From: Ypsolopha sequella
Taxonomy: Eukaryota; Arthropoda; Insecta; Lepidoptera; Ypsolophidae
Reading direction: 5' to 3'
Assembly: GCA_934047225.1 (NCBI GenBank)
Contig: OW203990.1
Span: forward strand, 24,097,045-24,161,044
Length of the DNA stretch: 64,000 nt
A program made the translations under genes and the position numbers. Numbering within the stretch: the stretch's first letter is position 1; every line of letters begins with the position of its first letter. Of this stretch, positions 10,608-21,872 are shown piece by piece. The notes under the pieces are model-generated. The model made no database searches and had not been told where the DNA came from. It was given only the letters and a program-made list of their open reading frames with translations.

Positions 10608-11225
10608 TTCATGCGTTATCTTGGCGTTATTGTAGACGATAGATTTTACTGGCAAGCTCACATAAAAACCCTGTTAGGTCGTGTAAGAAAATTATCATTC
10701 TTCTTTTGGTCAGTTAGGAACATTCTAAACATAAAGCTAAAATAAAGCGTCTATTTTGCAATGTGCCAAAGTTTGCTTTCTTATTGTATTAGTTCTTGGG
10801 GTGGCGCAGCGAAGACTATTGGAAATAGAACGAACTCAATGAATGGTCGTCAAAGTGATGCTTAACAAACCCTTTCGTTATGACACAGATCTTTTACACA
10901 AAGAAAGTGCCATAATAGGTGTACGAAGATTATTTATATCACACATTCTTTTAAAATCTGACACAGTCTTGGTAATGGGCTCACCAAGTTTTAGCACGCA
11001 AAGCAATAGGACAGTAAGACTGGCAGGAAAACTGAATGTTCCTCATAGAATGGATAGTAAATGTACTCAGCGATTCAAAACTTTTTTGCATCCTTTATTC
11101 ACAACCAAATCAATAAGGAAATTACGTTAGCAGACAACTCAAAATTAAAACTCGAGCTAAAACGAGAGCTGAGTTCTTGGCTTCTAGCAAAATCGTATGA
11201 CAAAGTAGAAAGTCTTTTGGATGTC
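10608..11225 (+). pseudogene. Decayed LINE reverse transcriptase C-terminal region
   Basis: The first frame reads YLGVIVDDRFYWQAHIKTLL and FFFWSVRNILNIK before a stop. A second frame from 10843 reads VVKVMLNKPFRYDTDLLHKE and SAIIGVRRLFI. Together they match the region downstream of the RT in jockey-like insect LINEs, with internal stops and frame changes. Truncated at both ends and not functional. The LINE at 51507 is a younger relative of the same broad type. Confidence 0.6.
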
Positions 11226-11879
11226 ATTTAATAAAAGCAATATCTTGTGTTTTTTTTTTGTTTTTCCTAAAATACTTTTATTTTTACGCTATCGGCTTCA
11301 CTTCGATATAAGTTCGAACACAATCTTTTGGCTTTTTGGTGTTTTGTATGTTTTATTAATATCGGAAAGTAGCACATGTTTTAAATATTTATTTATTACT
11401 ACCCTTTGCCCACGGCTTCGCCCGCCCTGATTTTGTTTGCACTTTCCCGGGATAAAATGTAGCCTATGTCACTCTCCGGCCCTTAAACTATGTAAATGCA
11501 AAAATCACGTCGATCCGTAGCTCCATTGCTGCGTGAAAGAAGGACAAATAACAAACACACTTTCGCATTTATAAATTTATATTATAATATATTATATTTA
11601 TTATGTTTCAGATTTAAGTAAAAATTTATTTTATGTATGTTAGCACGAGCGGGCGTTTTCTGGCAAAAAATCACTTGTATATCCCATTTTGGTATATGAG
11701 CACACATATTCAATTCAATAACGTATACTAAGTTAGTTGTGCAAAATTTACATGGTTGTTTTGGTTTTAAGTTAACATTAGATTAGTTTTTTTGTATATA
11801 CTAACATATCAGAATAAATGAATTTGTATAATATTGGATAGTGATGAATAAATAGTACGACTATAGACGCATTTAATAT

Positions 11880-12252
11880 TTTTCAATGCAAGTGCTCGTA
11901 AAGGCCCACTTTTTATGCATCAAAACCGAACAGAAAGTCGATTATTTTGCCCTAGGGCTTTATTATTATTATTTCATTTATTTATTTACAATGGTTGGCT
12001 AACCTGCAGCCTTTCCTGTGTACCATAAATATTATACTTTTTTTCCACTGTTTAACGGCTCTGGACACAGTCCTTTTGAGCCAATTTTTTTTAGGTTTGT
12101 ATTTATTATTATTATTATTAAAGTTCACAAGATTATATTTGTTTCATTTCCTCACACGATGCATTGAAAAACGTAGTATGATACACGGGCGTAAGAGCAA
12201 TAAATTACTCGGTAATTTGTTCCTTTTCGCCCTTGTAGCATAAACTACTATT
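11880..12252. repeat. Duplicated block upstream of FLYWCH exon 12384 (copy 2)
   Basis: Collinear with 8091-8487 (TTTCAATGCAAGTGCTCGTA, CTAACCTGCAGCCTTTCCTG, CAATAAATTACTCGG). It lacks the CTCGCTACGCTCG insert and gains a TTA-rich insert near 12090-12120. Confidence 0.7.
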
Positions 12253-12383
12253 GGTATGTTTTTCGCAATAAACAGGCTGTCCCTAAATAATTATTAGTTT
12301 TATTAAATTTTGAAACAGACACACCAACCATGACATGATGAATTGGACTCGGAACCAAATTAAGTAGATACCTTTTTTTTCAG

Positions 12384-12613
12384 TAATGTATGTAAGAAAC
12401 AGCAAAGGAACTCGACTAGCAGTCGTCGGAGGGTTCACTTACTTTTGGAGTAAACAGAGCGGTACAACTGACACCTACTGCTGCACCAGATGGGGAGCCT
12501 GCAGAGCTCGCATCATTGTGAGGAAGGATCTTCAAAGCATCGCCGTACGCCGAGAGCATACGCATGATCCTCAGAAATACTGCATTCATAATGGTGTTTA
12601 TACGAAAGTTTAA
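12384..12613 (+). CDS. mod(mdg4): mod(mdg4)-type alternative terminal exon, FLYWCH zinc finger (Tyr in Trp position)
   Basis: Acceptor CCTTTTTTTTCAG, bases TA, then 75 codons to TAA. Residues: MYVRNSKGTRLAVVGGFTYF, Y31-x-C33 (with C32 adjacent), W36, C39 at shortened spacing, H58-T-H60, then DPQKYCIHNGVYTKV. The ATG at codon 1 is inside the exon and probably not a start, because the shared split-codon phase and the aligned paralogues (5136, 8558) place a splice junction here. Third member of the tandemly duplicated subgroup. Confidence 0.85.
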
Positions 12614-12798
12614 CGTGATATTGTCTACCGTCTAGTCTATGCATTCCGAAGAAATGTAGTATTTTTTTTCTTTTACGTGGGCCTTTTGGCCTTTACAACT
12701 TTATTGGAAGAAAGGAGAAACGTCGAAAACCTTCTACATCAAAATAAACGGGGTTAGCCGTGGCGCACATTTTTCAAAGAAATAAATACTGTTAGATC

Positions 12799-13120
12799 CA
12801 AAGATTTCAAAACTTTAGACGAGCCTTGGCACCTAAAAAATCTATTGCATTGTTTTTGAATGCGTGCGTTAACATACTGCCGACGCGCGTACATTTATGA
12901 GTGCGCAATCTGTCTACCTACGGTCTGCAAACTGATCAGACTACTAAAGTTGTTAAAATGATTAACTTTAAGTGCACTTAAGGCGTCCAACTATCACTGT
13001 GTTCAGATGAGCACTGGTTCCAAACGTGTGAGCGTCACCCATTTAATGGTGGAAACATTTTGGTGCTGTCATAGTACGGTAAGGGCTTATCTTTACTTTT
13101 GAAATCTTTGGTTAGATCTG
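12799..13120. mobile_element. hAT-like MITE with perfect 8-bp target duplication
   Basis: Terminal inverted repeats CAAAGATTTCAAAA...TTTTGAAATCTTTG are bounded by GTTAGATC on both sides (12791-12798 and 13121-13128). An 8-bp duplication is the hAT hallmark. A second copy in opposite orientation at 61879-62188 has its own duplication, CACATTTC. No ORF. Confidence 0.85.
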
Positions 13121-14901
13121 GCTGAGTCGCGTAGGATAGGAGACGCAAAACTTATCTTTAGGCACCTTTTGATACGCCCTATTTGTCTCTTGCTGACGTA
13201 ATTTTTATTCAGAAAAATTGCGATGTTTCTGTTTATTCTGACCTTGCTTTTTTTCTACACCACTAAATATTTGCTATATTTTGTTACTGGATAACGTAAC
13301 GTGACCTACGGTGCGCCCGTAGTCTATCAAGACGTTGATGATGTGGATGATGACAATGATATCGGAGAGAGGAACAATTGTCGTAATTAACACACATCTA
13401 AAGTGTGTACACCAGTGGCGAAGTGTCCATAGAAGCCGATTCCCACCGGCTTACCTTTGAGAAATACCTCTAACCACAACCGACCAATCCTGAATCCACC
13501 ATTCATTATTTTAATGTACAATTATTTTTATGTGCTTCTAACTTCCAAGTATTACTAAAAAAAACACCTGCACGCAACCGAATAGCAAATCTTCCGTACA
13601 CATTCTGAAGAAACATTAAGGCTGCGCCGAGCGTAGAACGATTAGACACCTCGCTTGTTCTCTCGTGGTCGGTTTTATCGTGGTCGTATTTATTGAATTT
13701 AACAGAAAAAAATCATATTTAATTTCCCAGACAAAATTAAAAAAATGTGAAACGGCCCAATTGTATTTTATAACGTTTGTGATTGTCTTGAATTGTGGTT
13801 GAGACAAAATTAAACAGTTAAGTTATTGAAATGACTAAAACCCCAATACCTTTTTTATATTTTGGGCCTACTTTAGATAGATTTGTTTCTTAGACCATAA
13901 GTTATTTTTAATATTCGCTGCGGCGGAAGTGTAGATATTTTCTCTGTGATAATAAATATATATTTTATTTATTTATCATCGAAATATTATTCAATAAATC
14001 AATTTAACAGTGACTGTCGTTTTAGATTATTTTGCTCGGCGCCCTCTTAAGAATTGGCGCTTGCATCACGCGGTGAGTGCTTTTTTTTTGGATCGGCTTA
14101 CCACCGTCATAATCCCACCCCTCGCCTCTGGTGTACACATAGTATGATTTAATAAGACACTGTCCAACGTTATCCCACAAAATTATGAGCGATCTGAAGT
14201 CAGTTACGTGACAAATAAAAATGAATTTGACTGTACAGCCAATCTTATACTACAGACGCAAATAGTATGTATCTCACAGGTAACTCATTAGAAAAATATT
14301 GATTTTTATAAATGGTGAAACATTTTGGAAACATACATTAGTTGTGTGTATTTGAAGTTTTAGAAATGAAGGAAAAATAAAAATAATCTATACCTCTTAT
14401 AATGTAATTTAAATTATGGTTTGGATTCTGAAGGCTTTGTTTAATTTTTAGTGCTGTAAAAGTTTTGTTTTTAAGATTCAAGAACCTCCTCTTAAGAATT
14501 GGACAATTAATATTTATTAATATTAGCATATTTTAAGTTTCTTAATCACTTCTCAAAACTTTTTTTTTGTAAATTTTTACATTGACCCTCTTATGTAGGT
14601 ATGTTTATTAAATACTTCTGTTTCCTTTTGCCCCAAGGACTACCTTACAAACATTGCTTTTAGCTAACAGGATCTCTTTAATTTATTTAATTTAATTTAT
14701 TAGTTAACATTTGTGTAAATGTTTGAAAGTGTGATAAATAAAAAATATATAAAATCATTTGTAAAGCCGTTAATACATTCATCATCCTTAATGTTAAGAT
14801 ACTATCGACCTATGTCAAGTCGATAAAGACAATCCTGCCAGTAGGTAGACATGACTTTATTTACATTAAGTATTCATTCTCATACTTTTTCAATCTTTCA
14901 G
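13121..14901. other. Spacer without recognised exon
   Basis: AT-rich. Short frames at 13616-13807 and 14338-14529 (minus) have no domain. I see no FLYWCH signature here on either strand. Confidence 0.5.
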
Positions 14902-15089
14902 TGTCTTATATTACGTCACAAAAAGGGAAAGTTATGCTGAAAGTGGGCGAGTACACCTTCTACAACCAAGTAACAACAGGCTTGAAGAAGCGATGGGTGT
15001 GTTCTACTCATGCCACCAAGCGATGTCGCGCCGTGGTACACACTTACGAAAACTCTATAATCAGGATTAACAATTGGCATAATCACTGA
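14902..15089 (+). CDS. mod(mdg4): mod(mdg4)-type alternative terminal exon, FLYWCH zinc finger
   Basis: Acceptor CAATCTTTCAG, bases TG, then 61 codons to TGA. Residues: SQKGKVMLKVGEYTFYNQVT, W31-x-C33, C41, terminal H59-N-H61 and stop. A canonical compact FLYWCH with every ligand present. It lies only about 480 bases before the next exon (15573). The spacing of its ligands also matches the minus-strand exon at 38489. AATAAATT near 15181 may be its poly(A) signal. Confidence 0.85.
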
Positions 15090-15572
15090 AACGTTATGCA
15101 TACCTGAGTTGTGCTGAATATTCATTTTTAATCTTTAACTATAAACTAATTCAACTACTCAAATAACAATGTAATGTAAAATAAATTATTTATCAGAAAA
15201 TTTATAATTTTTCAAATAGTTATTTACGACTATACTATCATCATATTTCTGACTGTTGAAGGCCGCTCCACATTCTCGGCGAGACTCTCGTCATGAAGGA
15301 GACAAAGCTATATGTGTAAAGGAGATAGACTCTATTGCGTTTCGCCTTACTCATATAGCTTTGTCCCCTTCAGGTTATCTCGCTGAAAATACAAATAATT
15401 GTACCATTTTAGCGCCTAGTTTTTGCCAATGTGATGTTGCTTTGACGTCTATATTGTTCTTATTTACCATTTTTAGGGTCCCATACCCGTGTTGTGTGGT
15501 GGTATATGGAACCCTTTGGGTGCTAGCCCAACTTACACTTGGAACATTATTTACATGGGTTTTAAATTACAG

Positions 15573-15847
15573 ATATTGCAAAATGCCAATACATACCATC
15601 TAAGAAGGGAAAAGATTGTATAATAATCGATGGTAATAAATTCTCCCAGCACATAGACAAGCGCAGGAAAACTGAAAAGAAAAGATGGAGGTGTTCCACA
15701 TACCACAAAAAAGGCTGCAAGGCAACGCTGATCACTATTGGAGACCACATTGTAGTTTTTCGCAATGTACACAATCACGCGCCATATTTGTCTGACACTG
15801 ATAAGACTAGGTTAAAATATCATGATAGTATAGTAGAAATATTTTAG
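15573..15847 (+). CDS. mod(mdg4): mod(mdg4)-type alternative terminal exon, FLYWCH zinc finger with C-terminal tail
   Basis: Acceptor GGTTTTAAATTACAG, bases AT, then 90 codons to TAG. Residues: SKKGKDCIIIDGNKFSQHID, a basic KRRKTEKKR stretch, W38-x-C40, C48, H66-N-H68, then about 22 more residues (APYLSDTDKTRLKY, DSIVEIF). The real frame is overlapped by minus-strand frames with no domain. The segment from the basic stretch to VHNH is nearly superimposable on the exon at 18474 (same ligand positions), so the two are paralogues. Confidence 0.84.
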
Positions 15848-17115
15848 GCATACATGAATCTGCCTTAACCCGAAAAAAATGCTGTAAACTGTTCGTGTTG
15901 TTTTGGTTGAATTTTTTGTTTAATTATGAACTGAAGCGCATTTTCTAATTTTAATGTTTTTTTATGTGTGATTTCAACTATGATTTAGTTAATGATAGAA
16001 AAATTAATTTGTATTTTTGACACTTGGTGGTTTAAAGTCATCGCACATTACAACTGATCAGCACCAGACCACCTCAAAGTAAAGCACTGAAATATTAGCT
16101 TTAAATCGTGTTACGGACATGATATTTTTGTACTATGGCATAGCGGGTAGACGGCGTGCACTCGCAAAATGCGCACGCTCTAGACCTCACATTTCGATGC
16201 ATACTTAGAGGTAGTCCGGTACCGAGGCATCATCATTTGCGACGGCCTTTATCCACCGCAAGGAGATACTAATTAACATTTTATCATCATGGTATAGAAA
16301 AGCAGAAGGAAAATAAATTTGGATCCGAGAACTCGTCACTGCGTTTCTATACTGCAATAATTATAAGATTTAGTTTATTCAAAAACACATAACTAGCAAG
16401 AGCTAATTCTTAAAGGTCTTTGCCCAGCAAGAAAGGCTACATAAAACAAGAACATATAAAAGTTGAATTTTAAGACAATTTTTGTTTAAAGTATTTTTAA
16501 TTAGAATAAGCTTTTTTATATCACAAATAAATAAATAAAATCTCGACAGAATGCATTTTTGTTTCTTCATACACTTGTCTGGCTCACTGTATAGTTCGGG
16601 CCATGGTCGTTTTTTCAACTTCAATGTGCTATTTTTGTCTGATTTTTTGAATAAATAGATTGTATTGTGTATGTTATTTCAATTACACATATTTTCGTGC
16701 CTTTTAACCGATTTTATAGGTATTTACAGGAAGTGACGTCATCATATTAGGTTGAATAGTTCTTCTTCTTCTAAATTCTGTATTGCACAAAACGCAGTTT
16801 ATTGTACAACAGGTGGACTTAATGCTAGAAGCATTTTCTCCCAGTCAACCCGACAGAAAGTACAAGAAAGTTACAGAGGCAGGTGTGCAAAAAGGCTTTA
16901 CAATTTTAGATTTTAAACAACAAATAAAACGTAAAAAATACATATAGTAGTTGGATCCTTGTCATCCTTTAGGATGCGTTCCAAGAATAAAAATATGCTT
17001 ATGATGATGATAATGACGTCACTGAAATACTTTTATTCAATATGTCTCTACTAAGAACCGTTACGGAAAACTGTTCCTAGAAACGGTTTTCGAATCCAAT
17101 TCTTATTAAATGCAT

Positions 17116-17376
17116 CAGTGGCGTGTATAGAACTTTCTTCCGGAAAAGCAATCAGAAGGTCAAATTTGGAAATAAAATAAAATATGAAAAAAATGTTAAC
17201 AACACTTTGAAAAAAGTTGGTATGAAAATGTTCACTCTAGGGTAGGCGGTGCCTATCCTGGCGTCATACAAACTTTCTGTTTTCAAAGTGTTATTTAAAT
17301 TTTTTCATATTTTTTTTATTGTCAAACTTTGACTTTCTGATTGCTTTTCCGGAAAAAAGTTCTGTGCACGCCACTG
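17116..17376. mobile_element. MITE with CAGTGGCGTG termini (copy 1)
   Basis: Begins CAGTGGCGTGTATAGAACTT and ends with the complement (AAGTTCTGTGCACGCCACTG). The arms continue through CCGGAAAAGCAATCAGAA. CAGTGGCG ends are hAT-like. A diverged copy lies at 45838-46008 (CAGTGGTGTGCCTAGAACTG, AAAAAGCAATGAGAA). Confidence 0.7.
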
Positions 17377-17393
17377 TAGTGCATAGACTAGAA

Positions 17394-17570
17394 ATCAATC
17401 AGAAACAAATTTAAAAGATAAAAGGTTTTTAAAAAATTCATTGGGCCTGGATTTGAACCTGCGACCTCCTGCTTACACGACAGGCACTACCGAATGCGCT
17501 ACCGAAGTCCTTATCTGGAACGGCGAATTTTTTCACCATTTCTATTTTTTCCATAACAATTAGAGTATTC
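17394..17570. mobile_element. tRNA-like foldback element, degenerate copy 2
   Basis: AATCAATCAGAAACAAATTT is followed by a decayed tRNA-like core (GGATTTGAACCTGCGACCTC, GCGCTACCGAAG) and GGAACGGCGAATTTTTTC. The right outer arm is missing or decayed. Relative of 5462-5765. Confidence 0.6.
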
Positions 17571-17989
17571 AAAACAAATATTGATACAAAAATAATACAA
17601 ACATTAATACAAAAATTAAATAGTGGCACAACATAAATATACAGCGACAAAGTAAAAAAAACACATTTCACGTCATTTTTAGACATGATTGTAGTATAAA
17701 TTTATTTTCTTTGTTAGTTAGGATCTGTAAAAGGCCCTAGAAAATGCTTTACAGCAAAACCGGTCGGGCATAATAAAGTTTGCTTTATATGTGGATAAGT
17801 ATAAGTGTTTTTTTTAAACAAAACACATTTTGTTTATAACATATCTTTCTTCGCCTTTACGCTGGCTATGCATCTGTCATGTGTTACAGTAATCATAGCC
17901 AATGGTTATGAACAATGAACAACCCATATTAGACAAAACCATATATGAGTATATCATTGTGAACTTTGTATTTGCGAAAGAGTGTGTGT

Positions 17990-18300
17990 CGAGCTTTACC
18001 TTCCACTTGCGCAGTGGAAATACAGCTCGACCAGGCCGCCCTAGAAGGACGTATGCTGACCAAATTGGTGACATATTGAAGAAGGGCAATGTCGAAAGAA
18101 CCCGGAATAGAAGAGATTACATGACAAGATTGATGGATATGGAAGAGACGAAAGAGGTGTGTCCAAGCCGCCCTAGAAGGACGTATGCTGGCCAGTTTGG
18201 CGACTTACTGAAAGGACAATTTCAAAAGTACCCAGCATACAAGAGCTTGTATGACTAGTTAGATTGATGGATGTGGAAGAGGCGAAAGAGGTGTATTAGG
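17990..18300 (+). pseudogene. RTE-type LINE pol C-terminal fragments, partly duplicated
   Basis: Reads GNTARPGRPRRTYADQIGDI, then LKKGNVERTRNRRDYMTRLM and MEETKEV. After that a second partial copy begins (SRPRRTYAGQFGDLLKGQFQ). This is the extreme C-terminus of an endonuclease/reverse-transcriptase LINE common in Lepidoptera. Related minus-strand debris lies at 20560-21305, 45110-45670 and 60770-61090. The nested second copy suggests local duplication or template switching. Confidence 0.6.
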
Positions 18301-18473
18301 ATGGTAGCAGATGGAAATCTGTAGTCTCTGCATACCCCTCTGGGAGACAGGCGTGATTATATGTATATAAGTATGTATTTCACGTTCACGTTTATATTTT
18401 GGCTGATGCATAAGATTGAAAGATTTTTAATTTACCTATAAGTGTTTCCTAAACATAATACTGTTTTCTACAG

Positions 18474-18685
18474 TTGCCGAGAACGTCGAGTTTTTTTTAT
18501 CGAAACGCGGAAGTTTTCCCAGAGTCAAAATCGATGGCTACGTTTTCTGTCAAGATTCGTCATCGAAACATTTAAACAAGAAGAGATGGAAGTGTTCCAC
18601 ACACCAGTACAGAGGGTGCAAAGCAAAACTACATACCATTGGAAACGATATCACTTACCTTCAAAATGTTCATAACCATCTTTAA
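18474..18685 (+). CDS. mod(mdg4): mod(mdg4)-type alternative terminal exon, FLYWCH zinc finger
   Basis: Acceptor CTGTTTTCTACAG, bases TT, then 69 codons to TAA. Residues: VEFFLSKRG, RVKIDGYVFCQD, NKKRW38-K-C40, C48 (YRGCKAKLHTIG), H66-N-H68, then Leu and stop. The intended frame is masked by a longer frame with no domain. The ligand register and the CSTH/Y...GCKA.L.TIG core match the exon at 15573, showing an exon duplication with a LINE/MITE-rich insertion between. All zinc ligands are intact. Confidence 0.84.
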
Positions 18686-18745
18686 GAAATACTAGAAAAT
18701 GCCCTTTATTTTAAGCACCGACAGTACTTAGGTATTTCAAAATGT

Positions 18746-18997
18746 AAGGTGACTTTGTATTATATAGCCAAATTCGCACTGGAGACAAGGTGAGTGGTCA
18801 GGACCAAGGTTCAATTATCCTTCGTCTTTTTTGCAAAATACGAAAAAAATAATTTGTGCTCTTCTATACTTGTTAAAGAACAACCACGAGTGAATTAGTA
18901 GAGGAGTCCTAAATTTTATTTTGCGTTTTTCACAGAAAGGGTCATTGAACTTTGGTCCTGACCACTTACCGAGAATCCAGTATGAATTCGGCTATAT
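18746..18997. mobile_element. Palindromic MITE, 'AAGGTGAC' family, diverged copy
   Basis: Left AAGGTGACTTTG...ATAGCCAAATTCGCACTGGA, with TGGTCAGGACCAAGGTTCAA. Right TTGGTCCTGACCACTTACC...CCAGTATGAATTCGGCTATA. Imperfect foldback, closest to 62643-62914. Confidence 0.7.
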
Positions 18998-19654
18998 CAT
19001 GCATCAGAGATAAAACCGTAAATTATTTAGTGGATACTTCTTATGCCGCCTCTTTACTCAAACATAGATGAAGGAATCAATGGCCAAATGGAATAAAGGC
19101 CTTTAGAATTGGCTTTAATGTACCATTAAAAATGTGATAACATTGAATCAAAAATATAACTCTCCTTCCTCAAAAATAGACGTTCCGGAAGTAACGTACT
19201 AGTACTGAAGAGATACGAACAAAGAATTATCCAATTCAATAATCAGCTGTTCCATAAAAAAGATGCAAACCTACTTGACCAAAATATTTAGAACAGCCGA
19301 TTTAAAAGTTTTGGATTCCAGTCCTTTTTATAAGACAAATTACCTTGACTTACAAATAAAATTGGAAACTTACCTGTAGCATTAAAACTATATATTAAGA
19401 CCAATTGTAAAATAAATGTTTGAAAATTAAGAAAAGTCTTTGTCTCAGCATTTAAGAAAATTAGTACATTACGAAACTCGTGCGAGAAACTTTTTCTCGA
19501 CTCTTGTGATTGCAGCACTCGCCTTCGGCTCGTACCGCAAACTCACACTCGTCAGAAAACGTTTCATCGCTGTCGTATCGTAATGTACTATAACATGTGT
19601 TCTAGTAATCTCGCTTTTCCCTACAAAGAAAATAAACAATCCTTTTTATTTCAG

Positions 19655-19863
19655 AAAAAAGCCCCAAACATGTTTTTGAGATAAATGGCAAGAAAGTAAT
19701 GATTCTAAATGGCTATAAATATGGTTTCTACAAAAGTCGCAAATTCGCTAATAGTTGGAGATGCACAAAGCACACCGTGAAAAAGTGCAAATCTATCGTC
19801 AAAACTACAAAATCTGGAGCTATACTTACTGTTACAGGACACACACATCCTCCTACAGAGTAA
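19655..19863 (+). CDS. mod(mdg4): mod(mdg4)-type alternative terminal exon, FLYWCH zinc finger
   Basis: Acceptor CCTTTTTATTTCAG, bases AA, then 68 codons to TAA. Residues: HVFEINGKKVMILNGYKYGF, W34-x-C36, C44, H62-T-H64, then PPTE and stop. Strongly basic (many Lys), as expected for a nucleic-acid or acidic-partner surface. The AA start would give TAA after a T, so it constrains the upstream exon's last base. Confidence 0.84.
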
Positions 19864-20149
19864 CTAGATGTTGATACATTCTCAAGGATATGGATCCCAT
19901 TTGTCTAGTGGGTAAATGTTGAAAGTTATATAAATTGTGTGAGTATACTTATTTAGTATTTTTTTTTTTGCAAAAAAATGTTAGTTCTCGAAACACTACA
20001 ATTCTAACTGCATTAGTATATATACAGGGTGAACTAAAAGAATGTTTAGAGGGAAGGAACCCTTAATAATGAAGACAGCCAATTTTACTTAAAGGAACAT
20101 TTATTTTATTTTTAAAGTAAAGAAAATTTTTAATCAATATTACTTTCAG

Positions 20150-20202
20150 GTGAACCGTTTTTGTTGAATACCGAGGCAGAAGATCTTCAGTTGTTAATAT
20201 AA
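20150..20202 (+). CDS. Possible short alternative terminal exon without a FLYWCH domain
   Basis: TATTACTTTCAG is followed by GT and an in-phase 16-codon frame (EPFLLNTEAEDLQLLI) ending in TAA at 20200-20202. The phase equals that of the FLYWCH exons. In the same frame just after the stop, an open acidic/polar stretch (SNDDVDEKKN, EIPSCSEFIQ) runs to a strong donor-like CTGTAAGTATC at about 20358. This could be a decayed or polymorphic larger exon. A half-foldback sequence (CAGGGTGAAC) lies just upstream at 20027. Weak evidence, no domain. Confidence 0.25.
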
Positions 20203-20559
20203 ATATTGAACTATGACTATGAATGCGGAAAACAATCCAACGATGATGTCGATGAGAAAAAAAACGCTCATTCTGAGATTCCCTCCTGCTCAGAATTTAT
20301 ACAAATGGATGGATTCATTCACGTCAGGGGACAAAATAAGGAAGACACTGTTTTTCTGTAAGTATCTACTAATGTACGATCTCTATGTTTGTCCTATTAA
20401 ATTTAAGATGCAGGTAGGAAAAAACTACATACCTTTACACTTCTTCCACTTTCCCCAATTCTATCTCTTCTAAGTATTCCGGGTGCTTTTGTCTTGCCCC
20501 TGCTTCAGTAAGTCTTCAATTTGATCAACATATGCTCCATATAGAGGGGTAGGAAAACT

Positions 20560-21305
20560 ACACATTTCCATCTGCTACCATCCTAATACACCTCTTTCGC
20601 CTCTTCCACATCCATCAATCTAGCTAGTCATACAAGCTCTTGTATACCGGGTACTTTTGAAATTGTCCTTTCAGTAAGTCGCCAACCTGGCCAGCATACG
20701 TCCTTCTAAGGCGGCCTGGTTGAGCTGTACCTTCCACTTGCGCACTTTACATTTCTTTCATCACTCTACTTTCCATAGTATGGAGCGGGCTATGCTTGGG
20801 ATATCTCTGATGGATAAAATCCGAAACGAAGATATCCGTCAGAGATCGAAGGTGACCGACATAGCCTGCCGAATCAGAAAGTTGAAGTGGCAGTGGATTG
20901 GCCATGTCGCCGACGTGATAACCGTTGCGGCCGTAAGGCATTGGAATGGAGACCACGTACAGCAAAGTGCAGCGTAGGCCGCCCTCGTGCCCGCTGGACT
21001 GACGATCTGAAGGACGTTGCGGGTGGCTTGCTGGATGAGGATGACTGAGGACCGCCAAGAGTGGGGTAGTATTGGGGAGGCCTATGTCCAGCAGTGGACG
21101 AATATGGGCTGATGGATGGATGGACTCTACTTTTATTTATCCTCTCTACATGTCCAACCCACCGAAGCATTCCTTTTTCTATTCTAGTCAGTACATTTGC
21201 TTTCGGGCCGCAACGATGCCATATGTCGATATTTTTCACTCTATCATTCAATGTTAAACCACACATACTCTGTAAGGAACGCATTTCCACTGCATTATGC
21301 TTCAC
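20560..21305 (-). pseudogene. Rearranged RTE-type LINE C-terminal debris
   Basis: The minus strand gives NAVEMRSLQSMCGLTLNDRV, KNIDIWHRCG and EKGMLRWVGHVERINKSRV at 20874-21305, and TARPGRPRRTY-type sequence near 20690-20740. The plus strand at 20800-20930 gives RNEDIRQRSKVTDI and LKWQWIGHVAD, so two related LINE tails have inserted head-to-head. GGCCTATGTCCAGCAGTGG lies at 21078. All frames are broken. Confidence 0.6.
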
Positions 21306-21359
21306 TAGATAGGTATTCTATATTCTATATTCACTAGATAGACTTCTTTCGTCGTACTC

Positions 21360-21850
21360 CTTGCAAAGTATACAAGTTAACTTTGTTTTTCTTGATTAGA
21401 AGTTAAACGTAAAAAAGGTTTTAGTCTGTGGCAATTCACGCTAATAGTCTTTATAAATAAACAGTTAAATAAGAAATGTTTTTTTTCAAATCAAACTTAA
21501 AACAGCATTTTAAGCTTTTTTAAGCAGACCAAAATCTTATAGTTTTAACTTCTATACAAGAAAACCCTGCTCTATGAGAAAATCAAAGTAAATTTGTGCA
21601 TTTTGTACAAACCCTTTGTTAAAACCTTAAGGTTAAACTTTAGTCACTCGGTACAAAGTGCACAACATAACTTTGTTTTTCTTGTTAAGAAGTTAAAAGT
21701 GGAAAAGATATTGGTATATGGCAATTCACGCCAATAGTTCGGTACAAGAACTTATACTGAACCATTGGCTTGAATTGCCATAGACTCTTCTTAACAAGAT
21801 AAACAAAGTTAAGTTGTGCACTTTTTACCTAACGACTGAAGGTTAACCTT
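21360..21850. repeat. Foldback with TTAACTTTGTTTTTCTTG arms
   Basis: TTAACTTTGTTTTTCTTG and GGCAATTCACGC at the left (also at 21668) are answered by GAATTGCCATAGACTC and AACAAAGTTAAGTTGTGCAC at the right. The same family appears at 53340-53660, 55255-55290 and 58235-58275. Confidence 0.6.
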
Positions 21851-21872
21851 AAAGTTTGAGCATGTAGGTATA

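Larger units (their letters stand above)
8797..12383. other. Spacer filled with MITEs and a dead LINE
   Basis: Contains the palindromic MITE at 9211, a TAA microsatellite, the foldback at 9985, a decayed LINE at 10608-11225 and the duplicated block at 11880. I see no further exon with an in-phase acceptor. Confidence 0.5.
15848..18473. other. Spacer with MITE, tRNA-like element and LINE fragment
   Basis: Beyond the listed elements at 17116, 17394 and 17990 I see only AT-rich unique sequence. No in-phase exon recognised. Confidence 0.5.

Noticed and set aside
15256..15603. 115-codon plus-strand frame
   Set aside because: It overlaps the start of the FLYWCH exon at 15573 in a different frame and covers a palindrome and a GGTTCCGTACC-type repeat scrap.
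17902..18258. 118-codon plus-strand frame as a host gene
   Set aside because: Its C-terminal two thirds is a LINE pol tail found four times in the window, with an internal duplicated piece.
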